Part shown: one piece after another, positions 1-10,384 of the stretch | Position numbering within the stretch: the first letter of the stretch is position 1 | How the letters are laid out: every line of letters begins with the position of its first letter | From: Pseudomonadota bacterium | GTDB taxonomy: Bacteria; Pseudomonadota; Alphaproteobacteria; Reyranellales; Reyranellaceae | Assembly: GCA_018240685.1 (NCBI GenBank) | Contig: JAFEFG010000048.1 | Span: forward strand, 1 to 34,995 | Reading direction: 5' to 3' | Length of the DNA: 34,995 nucleotides | Notes under the pieces: model-generated | The model's database searches: none | Seen by the model: the letters and a program-made list of their open reading frames with translations, nothing else | Told to the model about the DNA's origin: nothing | Made by a program: the position numbers and the translations under genes

Positions 1-659
1 TGCTGCACGACCAGCACCTTCTTCACCTTGGGGCACTTCTTGAGCGCCTCGTCGCAATTGGCCTTGAGCGGCACCGGCTTGCCGCCGCGCAGCCCCTCGT
101 CGGCCGTCACCACGATCTCGCTGTCGCAGTCGACGATGCGGTTGGCGAGGCTGTCGGGCGAGAAGCCGCCGAAGACCACGGAGTGGACGGCGCCGATGCG
201 CGCGCAGGCCAGCATGGCGTAGGCGGCCTCGGGGATCATCGGCAGGTAGATCGTGATGCGATCGCCCTTCTTCGCGCCGAGCTCCTTCAGCGCGTTGGCC
301 ATGCGGCTCACTTCGGCGTGCAGCTCGCGATAGGTGATGTTCTTGGACTTGGAGGGATCGTCGCCCTCCCAGATGATCGCGACCTGGTCGCCGCGCTTGG
401 CGAGGTGGCGGTCGATGCAGTTGGCCGAGACGTTCAGCACGCCGTCGTGGAACCAGCGGATGTGGACGTTGCCGGTATAGTCGACGTCGCGCACCGCGTC
501 CGGGCTGTAGGGCTTGATCCAGTCGATCCGCTTGCCGTGCTCGCCCCAGAACTTCGCCGGGTCCTTGACCGAGGCGTCGTACATTTCCTTGTACTTGGCG
601 TCGTCGACATAGGCGCGCTTGGCCCATTCCGCGCTAACGGGAATCACGTCTTCGCTCAT
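1..659 (-). CDS. acsA: Acetyl-CoA synthetase, N-terminal part (cut by window edge)
   Basis: AMP-forming acetate:CoA ligase, which activates acetate to acetyl-CoA through acetyl-AMP in the cytoplasm. About 219 of the usual roughly 650 residues are present; the rest lies beyond the left edge. Visible family features are the N-terminal region with [17 protein letters not shown] and the [18 protein letters not shown] stretch, then WEGDDP, the start of the AMP-binding domain with [20 protein letters not shown] and [15 protein letters not shown]. The ATG at 657-659 has a GGAGGAAA Shine-Dalgarno directly upstream. It is the last gene of a minus-strand series that begins with acnA, separated from the nitroreductase by 123 bp, so it may have its own promoter. 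The identity is clear from sequence; operon membership is inference. Confidence 0.95.
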   Translation of the reverse strand, partial: MSEDVIPVSAEWAKRAYVDDAKYKEMYDASVKDPAKFWGEHGKRIDWIKPYSPDAVRDVDYTGNVHIRWFHDGVLNVSANCIDRHLAKRGDQVAIIWEGDDPSKSKNITYRELHAEVSRMANALKELGAKKGDRITIYLPMIPEAAYAMLACARIGAVHSVVFGGFSPDSLANRIVDCDSEIVVTADEGLRGGKPVPLKANCDEALKKCPKVKKVLVVQ

Positions 660-782
660 GGATTTCCTCCCGAAGGTCTTGTCGGCCCGAGTTGTCGCGG
701 TTTTAGCGCGCTGTCGCCGGGCCCCGCAATTCGACTTTGGCCGCGCCCCGCGCGCAGATGCCGCCGCGGGGCCGGGCGATCG

Positions 783-1454
783 TCATTCGCTGAACCAGGC
801 CGTGAAGTCCTGGACCGGCGCGCGTTCCGTGATCAGGTTGTTGGGCACGGCGTCGGGATCGGCATGGCCCAGCGCCAGGCCGCAGATCACGATCTGGTCG
901 TCCGGGATCCCGAGTTCGCGGCGCACCACGTGCTGGAAGCGGCTGAAGGCCGCCTGGGGGCAGGTGTGCAGGCCCTTCTCGCGGGCCAGCAGCATGAGCT
1001 GGTCGAGGAAGATGCCGCAGTCGATCCACTGGCCGTTGCCCATGCCGCGCTCGACGCACAGGATCATGCCGACCGGCGCGTCGAAGAATTCGTAGTTCTT
1101 GCGGAACTGCTTGACCATGCCGGCGGCGTCGCCCTTGGGCACGCCGAGCAGCGTGTAGAGCTGCTTGCCGACCAGCTTGCGGCGCTGGTCGTAGACCGGC
1201 TTGAACTGCTTCGGATAGACGTCGTACTCCGCGCCGGGGCCGAGATCGTTCTCGTCCATCGCCTTCAGGATCGCCGCCGACAGGCGCTGCCGCGCCATGC
1301 CCATGGTCACGTAGAGCTTCCACGGCTGCAGGTTGCCGTTAGAGGCGGCGCGGCTGGCGTTGGCGATGATCCACTCGATGTCGGCCTTCGACACGGGATC
1401 CGGCTTGAACGCCCGCATCGACCGACGGGAGTTGATGGCTTCCGATACACGCAT
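783..1454 (-). CDS. Nitroreductase family protein
   Basis: FMN-dependent NAD(P)H oxidoreductase of the nitroreductase fold, 223 residues, typical length. The N-terminal SRRSMRAFKPDPV motif carries the Arg-Arg-Ser FMN phosphate contacts, followed by the second FMN-binding segment ASRAASNGNLQPW. A C-terminal GLALGHADPDAVPNNL stretch, then TERAPV, is typical of the family. The protein is soluble, with no signal peptide. It starts 6 bp after the stop codon of the upstream hydrolase gene, so the two are almost certainly co-transcribed. Physiological substrate cannot be read from the sequence; members reduce nitroaromatics, quinones or enones. Confidence 0.92.
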   Translation of the reverse strand: MRVSEAINSRRSMRAFKPDPVSKADIEWIIANASRAASNGNLQPWKLYVTMGMARQRLSAAILKAMDENDLGPGAEYDVYPKQFKPVYDQRRKLVGKQLYTLLGVPKGDAAGMVKQFRKNYEFFDAPVGMILCVERGMGNGQWIDCGIFLDQLMLLAREKGLHTCPQAAFSRFQHVVRRELGIPDDQIVICGLALGHADPDAVPNNLITERAPVQDFTAWFSE

Positions 1455-1460
1455 GAACCG

Positions 1461-2582
1461 CTAGCTCCGATTGAGGTGGCGACGCAGGAACTCGAACAGC
1501 TTGCGCAAGGCAATGCCATATTCCTTGTCGTCGAAATAGTGCGTCGCGCCCTCGATGATGAGGGTCTCGACTTCCTTGCCGTGTTCGCCAAGCGAACGCG
1601 CCATGGTCAGCGTCTGCTCCACGGGCACGTTCTCGTCGCGGTCGCCGTGGATCAGCAGCACCGGTGCGTCGATCTGCGCCACGCGCAGGAGCGGCGAGCG
1701 CACCGGCAGCCCCTCCGGTCCGCAGAGATCGTCGAGATAGTCGCGGATGAAGGGATTGGCCTCGCGCCAGCGCGCCAGGTCGGTGGGCGCGAAATAGGAG
1801 GCGACGGCCGCGATCGGCGGCTTGTGCGCCGCGGTCAGCAGCGCCACCTGTCCGCCCATCGAGGCGCCGACCAGGCCGATGCGGGTGCGGTCGACCAGCG
1901 GGCGGCGCAGCAGCCAGTCGATGGCCGCCAGCACGTCGAGCGGCTGGCGCAGCCCCTGGTCGTTCTCGCCCTCCGAGCCGAGCCAGCCGCGCAGCGACAG
2001 GGCGAGCGCGGCATAGCCGTTGGCGGTCGCGCGCCGGGCGAGGCCGGCGAGATTGTGGGCATGGCCCGCGAAGCCGTGCAGCAGGATGAGGGCCGGGTAG
2101 GGCGGCTGGCCGGTCTGCGGCTTGAAGAAATAGCCGCCGAGCGTGACGCCCACGCCCGGGATGCTCACCAGCTCGGCGTCGGCGAGCTCGGGCAGCTCCT
2201 GCCAGCGATAGACGACCTCGATCGGCACGCCGTCGGGCTCGCGGAACCGCATCGAGTAGCAGCCGGGCGCGAAGTCCTCGCGGTCGACCGGCGGCTGCTC
2301 GACCGCCGCTCCCGCCGCGCGCAGGTCGGTGAAGACCTGGTCGACCTGGGCCCGGCTTTCCGCCGACACGGCAAGCGACAGCGCCCCCGGGCCGTAGGAG
2401 ACGCCTTCCTTGGCCTGGCGCATCACGAGCTGGTCGTAGCCGCGCGCCCACAGCACGCTGCCCGTGCCTTCCCAGACGCGCTGGAAGCCCAGCGTGGGAA
2501 GCCACAGGCGATGGAAGGCGATCGAGCGGGCAAGGTCGCTCACCTCGATCGCGGCGCCGGCGAAGGACGAGCGCTGCTTCAT
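1461..2582 (-). CDS. Fused VOC/glyoxalase domain + alpha/beta hydrolase
   Basis: A 373-residue two-domain protein. Residues about 8-128 look like a VOC (glyoxalase/bleomycin-resistance) module: the opening AIEVSDLARSIAFHRLWLPT helix-strand unit and the closing FREPDGVPIEVVYRW, in which E122 occupies the usual metal-ligand position. Residues about 145-373 form an alpha/beta hydrolase of the dienelactone hydrolase/prolyl-oligopeptidase type: oxyanion LLHGF near 168-171, nucleophile elbow GASMGG (S241), acid in HGDRDENVP (D314 or D316) and H348 in GATHYF, so the triad appears intact. The start at 2582 gives a 1-nt TGATG overlap with the preceding gene, which argues strongly for this start and for translational coupling. 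Substrate unknown; the fusion suggests a small hydrophobic or lactone-like ligand is bound and hydrolysed, which is inference. Confidence 0.87.
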   Translation of the reverse strand: MKQRSSFAGAAIEVSDLARSIAFHRLWLPTLGFQRVWEGTGSVLWARGYDQLVMRQAKEGVSYGPGALSLAVSAESRAQVDQVFTDLRAAGAAVEQPPVDREDFAPGCYSMRFREPDGVPIEVVYRWQELPELADAELVSIPGVGVTLGGYFFKPQTGQPPYPALILLHGFAGHAHNLAGLARRATANGYAALALSLRGWLGSEGENDQGLRQPLDVLAAIDWLLRRPLVDRTRIGLVGASMGGQVALLTAAHKPPIAAVASYFAPTDLARWREANPFIRDYLDDLCGPEGLPVRSPLLRVAQIDAPVLLIHGDRDENVPVEQTLTMARSLGEHGKEVETLIIEGATHYFDDKEYGIALRKLFEFLRRHLNRS

Positions 2583-3133
2583 CAGGCCTCGGGCAGGCCG
2601 AGCGCGCGCAGCTCGTCGCGGCGCAGAGGCTCCTCGCCCGCGAGGAAGAACTCGTCGAGCTGCGGCGGCTTGATGCGGGTTCCGGCCAGCATGGCATGCG
2701 CCTGGCCGCGGTGATGGATCTGATGCTGGAACAGGTGTTCGAGCACCGCGGCAACGCGCGAGGGCGGCGGCCGTCGATCGGGCCGCGGCAGCACGCAATC
2801 CTGCTGCAGGCTGTCTTCGGTTTGGCGCTCGCAGAAGGCGATCAGGCGCTGGTCGCTCGCGGTCTGCGCCTGCCGCATCGTGCGGGCATCGGCGAAGTCG
2901 GGCTTGGGCTGGCTGTAGAGGCGCAGCGCATCGAGGCCCTCCAGGGCCTCGATGTAATAGAGATCGACGAGCAGGATATGATTGAAGGTTGCGCGCAGCG
3001 ACGGGAAGAAGCTCGTGCGCGGGGCGGCGAACTCCTCGGGCGTCAGCACCTCGCAGGCGCTGAGCAGCCGATGGTTCGCCCAGGCGTTGTTGCGCGCCAT
3101 GGCGACGAAATGGCCGACCAGCCCCGCCGCCAT
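2582..3133 (-). CDS. DinB superfamily protein (four-helix metalloprotein)
   Basis: A 183-residue protein of the DinB/YfiT-like fold (unrelated to DNA polymerase IV despite the name). It begins GHFVAMARNNAWANHRLL, the usual first helix with the Asn-x-Trp-x-Asn segment. The three likely metal ligands are H52 in FNHILLVD and H137/H141 in LFQHQIHHRGQAH, the characteristic late HxxxH. Family members include metal-dependent thiol transferases and hydrolases, but many remain unassigned. It lies 18 bp downstream of acnA and overlaps the next gene by 1 nt, so it belongs to the acnA transcript by spacing. Function beyond the fold cannot be told. Confidence 0.88.
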   Translation of the reverse strand: MAAGLVGHFVAMARNNAWANHRLLSACEVLTPEEFAAPRTSFFPSLRATFNHILLVDLYYIEALEGLDALRLYSQPKPDFADARTMRQAQTASDQRLIAFCERQTEDSLQQDCVLPRPDRRPPPSRVAAVLEHLFQHQIHHRGQAHAMLAGTRIKPPQLDEFFLAGEEPLRRDELRALGLPEA

Positions 3134-3151
3134 GGCCCGTCTCCGGATCGA

Positions 3152-5839
<2,688 letters not shown>

Positions 5840-5879
5840 GATGCAAACTCCTGCAATCGTTTGGGCGAAATTCGGTCGC

Positions 5880-5908
5880 AAAATAAGGGCAGGGAGAGGG
5901 TCAGGCAA
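5880..5908 (-). promoter_or_regulatory. Candidate sigma-70 promoter of acnA
   Basis: Read on the minus strand, TTGCCT (5908-5903) and TATTTT (5885-5880) are separated by exactly 17 bp and stand in the 111-bp space between the divergent acnA and lipoprotein genes. This would give a leader of roughly 35 nt before the acnA ATG. Match to the consensus is fair at both boxes; no experimental support. Confidence 0.45.
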
Positions 5909-5950
5909 TCGGCGGATGCGCGACGGACGCCCATATGCGAGATTGACACA

Positions 5951-6937
5951 ATGACCTCGAAAATCCGCTGCTTCCTGGGCGCCCTTGCCGCCCTTCTGGT
6001 GGCTGCTTGCAGCGGCGCCGGGTCGCGTGACAGCGGCGGCGGGCGGGAGTCGATCGCGGGCGATTTCGGCCATCTGCCGGTCGGAAATTCGCGCAATGTG
6101 CAGATCGAGGCCCTGGACCGGATTCTGTCGGCGAGCCAGCTCTCCGCCGTCGACCGGTCCGTCTACCTGAGTATCCGCGCCTACCAGCTCAGCCGTGCCG
6201 GCCGCACCGCCGACAGCCAGAAGGACGTCGCCGAGATGGGCAAGGTCCTGCCCAGCGTCTGGCCGCTTGTCCTGTCGAGCACCCAGCCCGAGCTGGCCGG
6301 CGGCGGGGACCGGGCAGCCGCCTTGCGGACCCTGGAATTCGGCCTGCAGCAGAAGCCGGGCGACCCCTGGCTGATGGTGGCGCAGGCCGAGGTCAACATG
6401 CAGATCGCCGATTTCGACCGGGCGCTCGAGCTTCTGAACGGGGCGGTGGCCTCGGCGTCGAGCGCGGGCGAGCGCCGGACGGCCTTCTATTACCGCGGCC
6501 AGGCCAACTTCAATCTCGGTAACTACCGGCAGGCGGCCGATGATTTCGAGGCCTCGCTGGCGGGGCGCAGCACGCCGAAGGCGCGCATGGCGCCCGTGCT
6601 GTGGCGCTATGCGGCGCAGGTCCATACGCCGCGGGTCGACGCCCGGGCGGTCCTGGCCCAGGAAGTCGGCAAGGAGGACCTCGACGCCTGGCCGGGGGGC
6701 ATCGCGAGGTTCCTGCTCGGCCGCATGACGGCGGGCGAACTCGAGGTGATGGCCGAGTCCGACGAAACGGCCAAGCGCACGAACGGCAAGTGCCCCGCCG
6801 CCTTCTTCATCGCCATGGACGCGCTGCGGCGTGGCGATCGCCGGCGCGCCCGCGAGCAGCTGCAGCTCGCCCAGGCCCGCTGCCCGACCGTGTCGGAGAT
6901 CAACTGGGGCGCCACCAGCGAGCTGAAGCGGCTCTAG
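5951..6937 (+). CDS. TPR-containing lipoprotein
   Basis: A 328-residue exported protein. The N-terminus has a short basic stretch (MTSKIR), a hydrophobic core and a lipobox LVAAC with the lipid-accepting cysteine at residue 20, so it is expected to be anchored to a membrane leaflet facing the periplasm. The body is rich in helix-pair repeats of TPR type, clearest in [21 protein letters not shown] and in the preceding [21 protein letters not shown] segment; a further degenerate repeat lies near residues 60-90. Two cysteines late in the protein (KCPAAFF and ARCPTV) could form a disulfide. It is transcribed away from acnA; no partner gene is adjacent. Precise role unknown. Confidence 0.85.
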   Translation: MTSKIRCFLGALAALLVAACSGAGSRDSGGGRESIAGDFGHLPVGNSRNVQIEALDRILSASQLSAVDRSVYLSIRAYQLSRAGRTADSQKDVAEMGKVLPSVWPLVLSSTQPELAGGGDRAAALRTLEFGLQQKPGDPWLMVAQAEVNMQIADFDRALELLNGAVASASSAGERRTAFYYRGQANFNLGNYRQAADDFEASLAGRSTPKARMAPVLWRYAAQVHTPRVDARAVLAQEVGKEDLDAWPGGIARFLLGRMTAGELEVMAESDETAKRTNGKCPAAFFIAMDALRRGDRRRAREQLQLAQARCPTVSEINWGATSELKRL

Positions 6938-7012
6938 TCACTTCAAGGCCGCAGGGACCGGCGGCGCCGAAATCGTCCACTCGCATTGCTCGGGCTTGCC
7001 AATTGATAAGAT

Positions 7013-7040
7013 TTGTCGTACTAACTCAATTTAGTAAGAT
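7013..7040 (+). promoter_or_regulatory. Candidate marR promoter with overlapping palindromic operator
   Basis: In an AT-rich island upstream of marR, TACTAA (7019-7024) and TTAGTA (7031-7036) form a perfect inverted repeat with a 6-bp centre. A weak -35 TTGTCG (7013-7018) and -10 TAAGAT (7035-7040) with a 16-bp spacer would place the repeat across the promoter core. This is the usual arrangement for an autorepressing MarR protein. The palindrome is seen directly; the promoter and the protein that binds it are inferred. Confidence 0.5.
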
Positions 7041-7058
7041 CAATCTTTGTAAATCGAC

Positions 7059-7541
7059 ATGCCTGCCAGCCCCCTCGCCGATCGTTGCGCCGCCGAAGTG
7101 CGCAGGACCGTGTCCCAGCTTTCCCGCAAGCTGCGACCCAGCCTCCAGCGCGACGGCATCAGCATGGCCAAGCTCAGCGTCATCGGTCAGGTCCACCGGG
7201 CCGGGCGAATCTCGCCCACCGAGCTGGCCGCGCACGAGGGAGTCAGGCTGCAGACGCTGACCCGGCTGCTTGCCGAACTGGAAGCGGACGGCTGGCTTCT
7301 CCGCACTCCTCACGAGACGGACGGGCGTCAGTCCCTGCTGTCCCTGACCGCACAGGGAAAGAAGCGTCTGGCCGATGCTGCCCGGGCCAGCGACGCCTCC
7401 CTCGCGCAAGCCATCGGCGACACGCTCGATCCGGAAGACCAGGCCGCGCTGCTGCGCGCCTGCAAGCTCCTCGATCGGCTCGACGCCGCCCTGAGCGGAA
7501 AGACGGTGCGGCCGGCGGGAACGCCCGATGGCACCCCATGA
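7059..7541 (+). CDS. MarR family transcriptional regulator
   Basis: A 160-residue winged-helix regulator. Residues about 36-110 hold the domain: AKLSVIGQVHRAGRISPTEL, the recognition helix around VRLQTLTRLLAELEADGWL, and the wing with HETDGRQSLLSLTAQG, the Asp-x-Arg pattern typical of MarR proteins. Long helices at both ends supply the dimer interface. The gene overlaps the following FUSC gene by 4 nt (ATGA), so both are co-translated, and a palindrome sits upstream. It is most likely a local ligand-responsive repressor of this three-gene unit; the ligand is unknown but such regulators often sense phenolic or lipophilic compounds. Confidence 0.92.
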   Translation: MPASPLADRCAAEVRRTVSQLSRKLRPSLQRDGISMAKLSVIGQVHRAGRISPTELAAHEGVRLQTLTRLLAELEADGWLLRTPHETDGRQSLLSLTAQGKKRLADAARASDASLAQAIGDTLDPEDQAALLRACKLLDRLDAALSGKTVRPAGTPDGTP

Positions 7542-8608
7542 AGCTCGCCGAACTCTGCCATCGCCTGCGGCCTGACGCCGAGGCCGGGCGGCATGGCCTG
7601 CAGTTCGCCGCCGCCACCGTCGCCGCGTATGCGGCCGCCCGGGCCGTCGGACTGCCCGAACACTTCTGGGCGGTCATGACGACGCTGATCGTGATGCGCC
7701 CCAACGCGGCATCGACCTTCGATGCCGGGTTCGACCGGATCGGCGCCACGGTCGTGGGTGCTCTGCTCGGTGTTCTCGGCGTGGCGTCTCAACGGCTGGG
7801 CGTGAACCCGCTTGCGGCGACGTTGATCGTCGTCGTGGCGCTGGCCTATGCGAGCGCTCTGTTCGCAGCTCTGCGTGCTGCCCCCATTGCGGCGTTGATT
7901 GTCCTGTCCTCGTCCGCGCTCCCCGGCGAGTCGCCGCTGCTGGTGGCCTGTCTGCGCCTGGTGCAGATCGTCATCGGCATCGTTGCCGCCCTGAGCGTTT
8001 CGTTCGTGTTCTCCAACCATCGTTCCGTTGGGCGTCTGAATGGCGGCTGGGCGAGGCTGATACGCGCCGCAGCCGCACGGCTGGCGGCGGGCGCGGCCGG
8101 TTCCGATGCCGGCGGGATCGACATCGATTCCGCCGCCGATCGCACGCGGCTGGCCCTCGATCGGTTGTCGTTGCTGGCTCGAGGGGCCGACCGCATCTCG
8201 TTCTTCCGCTATCCGCGGGCCCTCGACAGCCACCACTACCGCCGGATCGCCGCGCTGGTCGGCCGGGCCCTGCAGGATGCCGCCGTGCTCAATCGGGCCC
8301 TGCGGGCGCAGGCGCACCTGGTCGAAAGCCGATCCGGCCAGGAGGCTGCCGCGGTTGCTGCCGCCGCGCTCGCCAGCACGGCCGACGCAATCGAGGGGAC
8401 GGCCCCCGCGAACCTGGCGGCGCTTCGCGGGCTCGTCGCGATCCATGCAGGCGTCGGGCCCGCCGAAGGCTCGGAGGCACGAGATGCGTCGTTGCTCGCG
8501 GCGCCGCTCCTTCTGCTTTCCGAAGATCTCGACCGTCTTTGCCATTGCGCCGGCAATGACGGGAACGGGCGCCTGCAGATCGACCGGCTTTCGCCCGCGA
8601 GTCCCTGA
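7538..8608 (+). CDS. FUSC family inner-membrane protein (aromatic-acid exporter type)
   Basis: A 356-residue membrane protein. The first about 160 residues carry a run of hydrophobic helices, including LPEHFWAVMTTLIVMRPNAA, the hallmark start of the FUSC/AaeB domain, then GATVVGALLGVLG, PLAATLIVVVALAYASALF and LVQIVIGIVAALSVSFVF. The remaining about 200 residues are a soluble, helical, Ala-rich cytoplasmic part. This is about half the size of AaeB, so it is a single-module member. The family is associated with efflux of hydroxylated aromatic acids or other weak acids, but this member's substrate is not known. The start ATG overlaps the marR stop; 14 bp separate it from the desaturase gene. 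Confidence 0.83.
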   Translation: MKLAELCHRLRPDAEAGRHGLQFAAATVAAYAAARAVGLPEHFWAVMTTLIVMRPNAASTFDAGFDRIGATVVGALLGVLGVASQRLGVNPLAATLIVVVALAYASALFAALRAAPIAALIVLSSSALPGESPLLVACLRLVQIVIGIVAALSVSFVFSNHRSVGRLNGGWARLIRAAAARLAAGAAGSDAGGIDIDSAADRTRLALDRLSLLARGADRISFFRYPRALDSHHYRRIAALVGRALQDAAVLNRALRAQAHLVESRSGQEAAAVAAAALASTADAIEGTAPANLAALRGLVAIHAGVGPAEGSEARDASLLAAPLLLLSEDLDRLCHCAGNDGNGRLQIDRLSPASP

Positions 8609-8622
8609 AGAAAGGAGTCGTC

Positions 8623-9489
8623 ATGGAGCTCGGCAAGGTTCTTCTCGTGGTCGCATTGCCGACCATCGTCATCGCGTCCCTGATCGAAGCCTGTCTGCTG
8701 GCACGTCGCCGGCAATTCGATTGGCGCGCGCTCGGCATATCGCTGCTCAACTTCACGGTCCGCAACATCGTGCTGGTTGCCGTTCCATTCTCGATTGCGA
8801 CACCGCTGTTCCAGATCGCCTGGGCGCATCGGCTTGCGACCCTCGATCTCGGTTCCTGGCAGAACCTCGTGCTCCTGTTCCTCGGCCAGGAGTTCTTTTA
8901 CTACTGGTTCCACCGGGCATCGCATCGGATTCGCTGGCTGTGGGCGAACCATTCGGTTCACCACTCCCCCAATGAGCTCAATCTCTCCGCCTCGTACCGG
9001 AGCGCCATACTGGGGAAGACCCTTGGAGAGTCGGTTTTCTTCGTCCCGCTGGTGTGGCTCGGCTTTTCGCCCAAGGCCGTCTTCCTCTGCCTGGCGGTCA
9101 ATCTTGTGTATCAGACCTGGGTGCACACGACCTGGATCCCGAAGCTGGGCCCGCTCGAATACATCCTGAACACACCGTCCGCTCATCGCGTGCACCACGC
9201 GTCGAATGCGGAATATCTGGATGCCAACTTTGGCGGCATCCTCATCGTCTTCGACCGGCTGTTCGGCACCTATGTCGAGGAGCGAGAGGACTTGCCCTGC
9301 CGCTACGGCCTGGTGCATCCGCAAACCAGCTACAATCCGCTGCGCGTCGAGTTCGATCAGTGGCGGAGCCTGTTCGCCGACCTGCGGAAAGCCCGCAGCA
9401 TCCGGAACTTCCTCGGCTTCCTGCTGCTGCCGCCCGACTGGCGGCCGCAAGAGGAGTCGCGTGCTCATGCTGTGGGCTTCCGGCACTGA
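8623..9489 (+). CDS. Sterol desaturase / fatty acid hydroxylase family protein
   Basis: A 288-residue integral membrane di-iron oxygenase. The eight-histidine cluster is visible: HRASH at 97-101, HSVHH at 110-114 and HRVHH at 188-192, plus H168 in YQTWVHTTWIP. Hydrophobic helices lie near residues 5-25, 40-66, 80-95, 138-163. Family members hydroxylate or desaturate sterols, fatty acids, carotenoids or ether lipids with O2; this one most resembles the sub-group with the QTWVHTTWIPKLGPLEYIL block. A good AAGGAG ribosome-binding site precedes the ATG. It ends the marR-FUSC transcript, which suggests its lipid product or substrate is linked to the same signal. Substrate unknown. Confidence 0.9.
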   Translation: MELGKVLLVVALPTIVIASLIEACLLARRRQFDWRALGISLLNFTVRNIVLVAVPFSIATPLFQIAWAHRLATLDLGSWQNLVLLFLGQEFFYYWFHRASHRIRWLWANHSVHHSPNELNLSASYRSAILGKTLGESVFFVPLVWLGFSPKAVFLCLAVNLVYQTWVHTTWIPKLGPLEYILNTPSAHRVHHASNAEYLDANFGGILIVFDRLFGTYVEEREDLPCRYGLVHPQTSYNPLRVEFDQWRSLFADLRKARSIRNFLGFLLLPPDWRPQEESRAHAVGFRH

Positions 9490-9497
9490 CGCGGTCT

Positions 9498-9525
9498 GCG
9501 GCGGCATGCTGGTGCATGCGGCCGT
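9498..9525. terminator. Hairpin between convergent genes, possible bidirectional terminator
   Basis: GCATGC-TGGT-GCATGC (9504-9519) forms a perfect six-pair stem, and beyond one G-G mismatch the stem continues for four Watson-Crick pairs and a wobble. It sits in the 48-bp gap between the plus-strand desaturase and the minus-strand hydrolase. There is no U-tract on either side, so intrinsic termination is uncertain. Confidence 0.35.
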
Positions 9526-9537
9526 CCCGGACTGCGG

Positions 9538-10335
9538 TCAGTCGGTCAGTGCCAGCGGTGCGATGAAGCGGGCGATCTCGGCCAGGACATAGGTGGGCTG
9601 CTGCAGGTGCGGGCTGTGGCCGCAGTCGGGCACCAGCCGCGTCTCGCAATAGCCGCCGACCTTGCCGGCGATGATGCCGAGCTGCAGCTCGGTGCCGTAC
9701 TCGTCGTCCTCGCCTTGGATCGCCTGCACCGGCACCTGGATGCCGGGCAGCCGGCCGTCGGCGTCCATGGGCTGGAAACCCGGCGCCGACCAGGCGTCGG
9801 CCCAGAGATGGAAGGCGCGATCGACGTTCTCGCCGTGATACTTGATCAGGCGCTGGCGCAGGTCGCCTGCCGCGAAGGCGGCCTGGGCGTCGCGGATGCG
9901 CTCGACGCAGATCGGCTCGTTGACCGCATGGGCGGCCAGGGTGGCGACGGCGCGCAGCGGCTCCGGGTCGGCGGCGGCGTAATTCAGGGCGATGGTGCCG
10001 CCGTCGCTGTGACCGACCAGCACGCAATCCTCGATGCCGGTCGCCGCGAGCAGGCGAGGCAGGACCAGATCGGCCTCGATCTCCATGTACCGGACGCCGG
10101 GATCGGACGGCCAGGGACTCGACTTGCCGTAAGCGGTGCGGTCGTAGACCAGACCGGCGCACTGTGTGGCGTCGCAAAGCTTCTGCGGGAAGTCGCGCCA
10201 CATCTCGATGCAGCCCAAGCCCTCGTGCAGGAAGACGAGGGTGGTGCGTTCGAGGCCGTCGCTGTGTCGGGGGGCGAGCCGGCGCACGCGCAAAGTGCGG
10301 TCGCCGAGGTCGATGAAGTCGTCGGAGGGCGCCAT
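9538..10335 (-). CDS. Alpha/beta hydrolase
   Basis: A 265-residue cytoplasmic alpha/beta hydrolase of the MhpC/haloperoxidase-like type. The oxyanion/nucleophile region is LVFLHEGLGCIEMW and VGHSDGG (S110); the acid is D210 or D211 in QGEDDEYG and the base is H240 in DCGHSPH, so the triad is complete. I chose the ATG at 10335 because it follows an AAGAGGG Shine-Dalgarno and directly precedes the first conserved strand; a TTG 36 bp upstream (10371) is a possible alternative. It follows the outer-membrane factor gene by 49 bp on the same strand and may be the last gene of the efflux operon. It has no evident role in transport, and its substrate is unknown. Confidence 0.88.
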   Translation of the reverse strand: MAPSDDFIDLGDRTLRVRRLAPRHSDGLERTTLVFLHEGLGCIEMWRDFPQKLCDATQCAGLVYDRTAYGKSSPWPSDPGVRYMEIEADLVLPRLLAATGIEDCVLVGHSDGGTIALNYAAADPEPLRAVATLAAHAVNEPICVERIRDAQAAFAAGDLRQRLIKYHGENVDRAFHLWADAWSAPGFQPMDADGRLPGIQVPVQAIQGEDDEYGTELQLGIIAGKVGGYCETRLVPDCGHSPHLQQPTYVLAEIARFIAPLALTD

Positions 10336-10384
10336 CGGCCCTCTTTTCCCGACCAGCAGCCGTCGGGTCAAGCCGGAGCCGCCC

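Noticed and set aside
745..772. GCCCCGCG / CGCGGGGC inverted repeat between acsA and the nitroreductase, as a terminator
   Set aside because: The stem is strong, but no U-tract follows on the minus strand, and 12-nt-loop GC repeats are frequent in this base composition.
183..2714. Very long open frame on the plus strand opposite the nitroreductase, hydrolase and DinB-type genes
   Set aside because: It is rich in Arg, His, Asp and Val in the way antisense frames of GC-rich genes are, shows no family motif, and fully overlaps three recognisable genes.
10336..10371. TTG at 10371 as the start of the alpha/beta hydrolase
   Set aside because: Possible, but the ATG at 10335 has a better ribosome-binding site and begins at the conserved domain.
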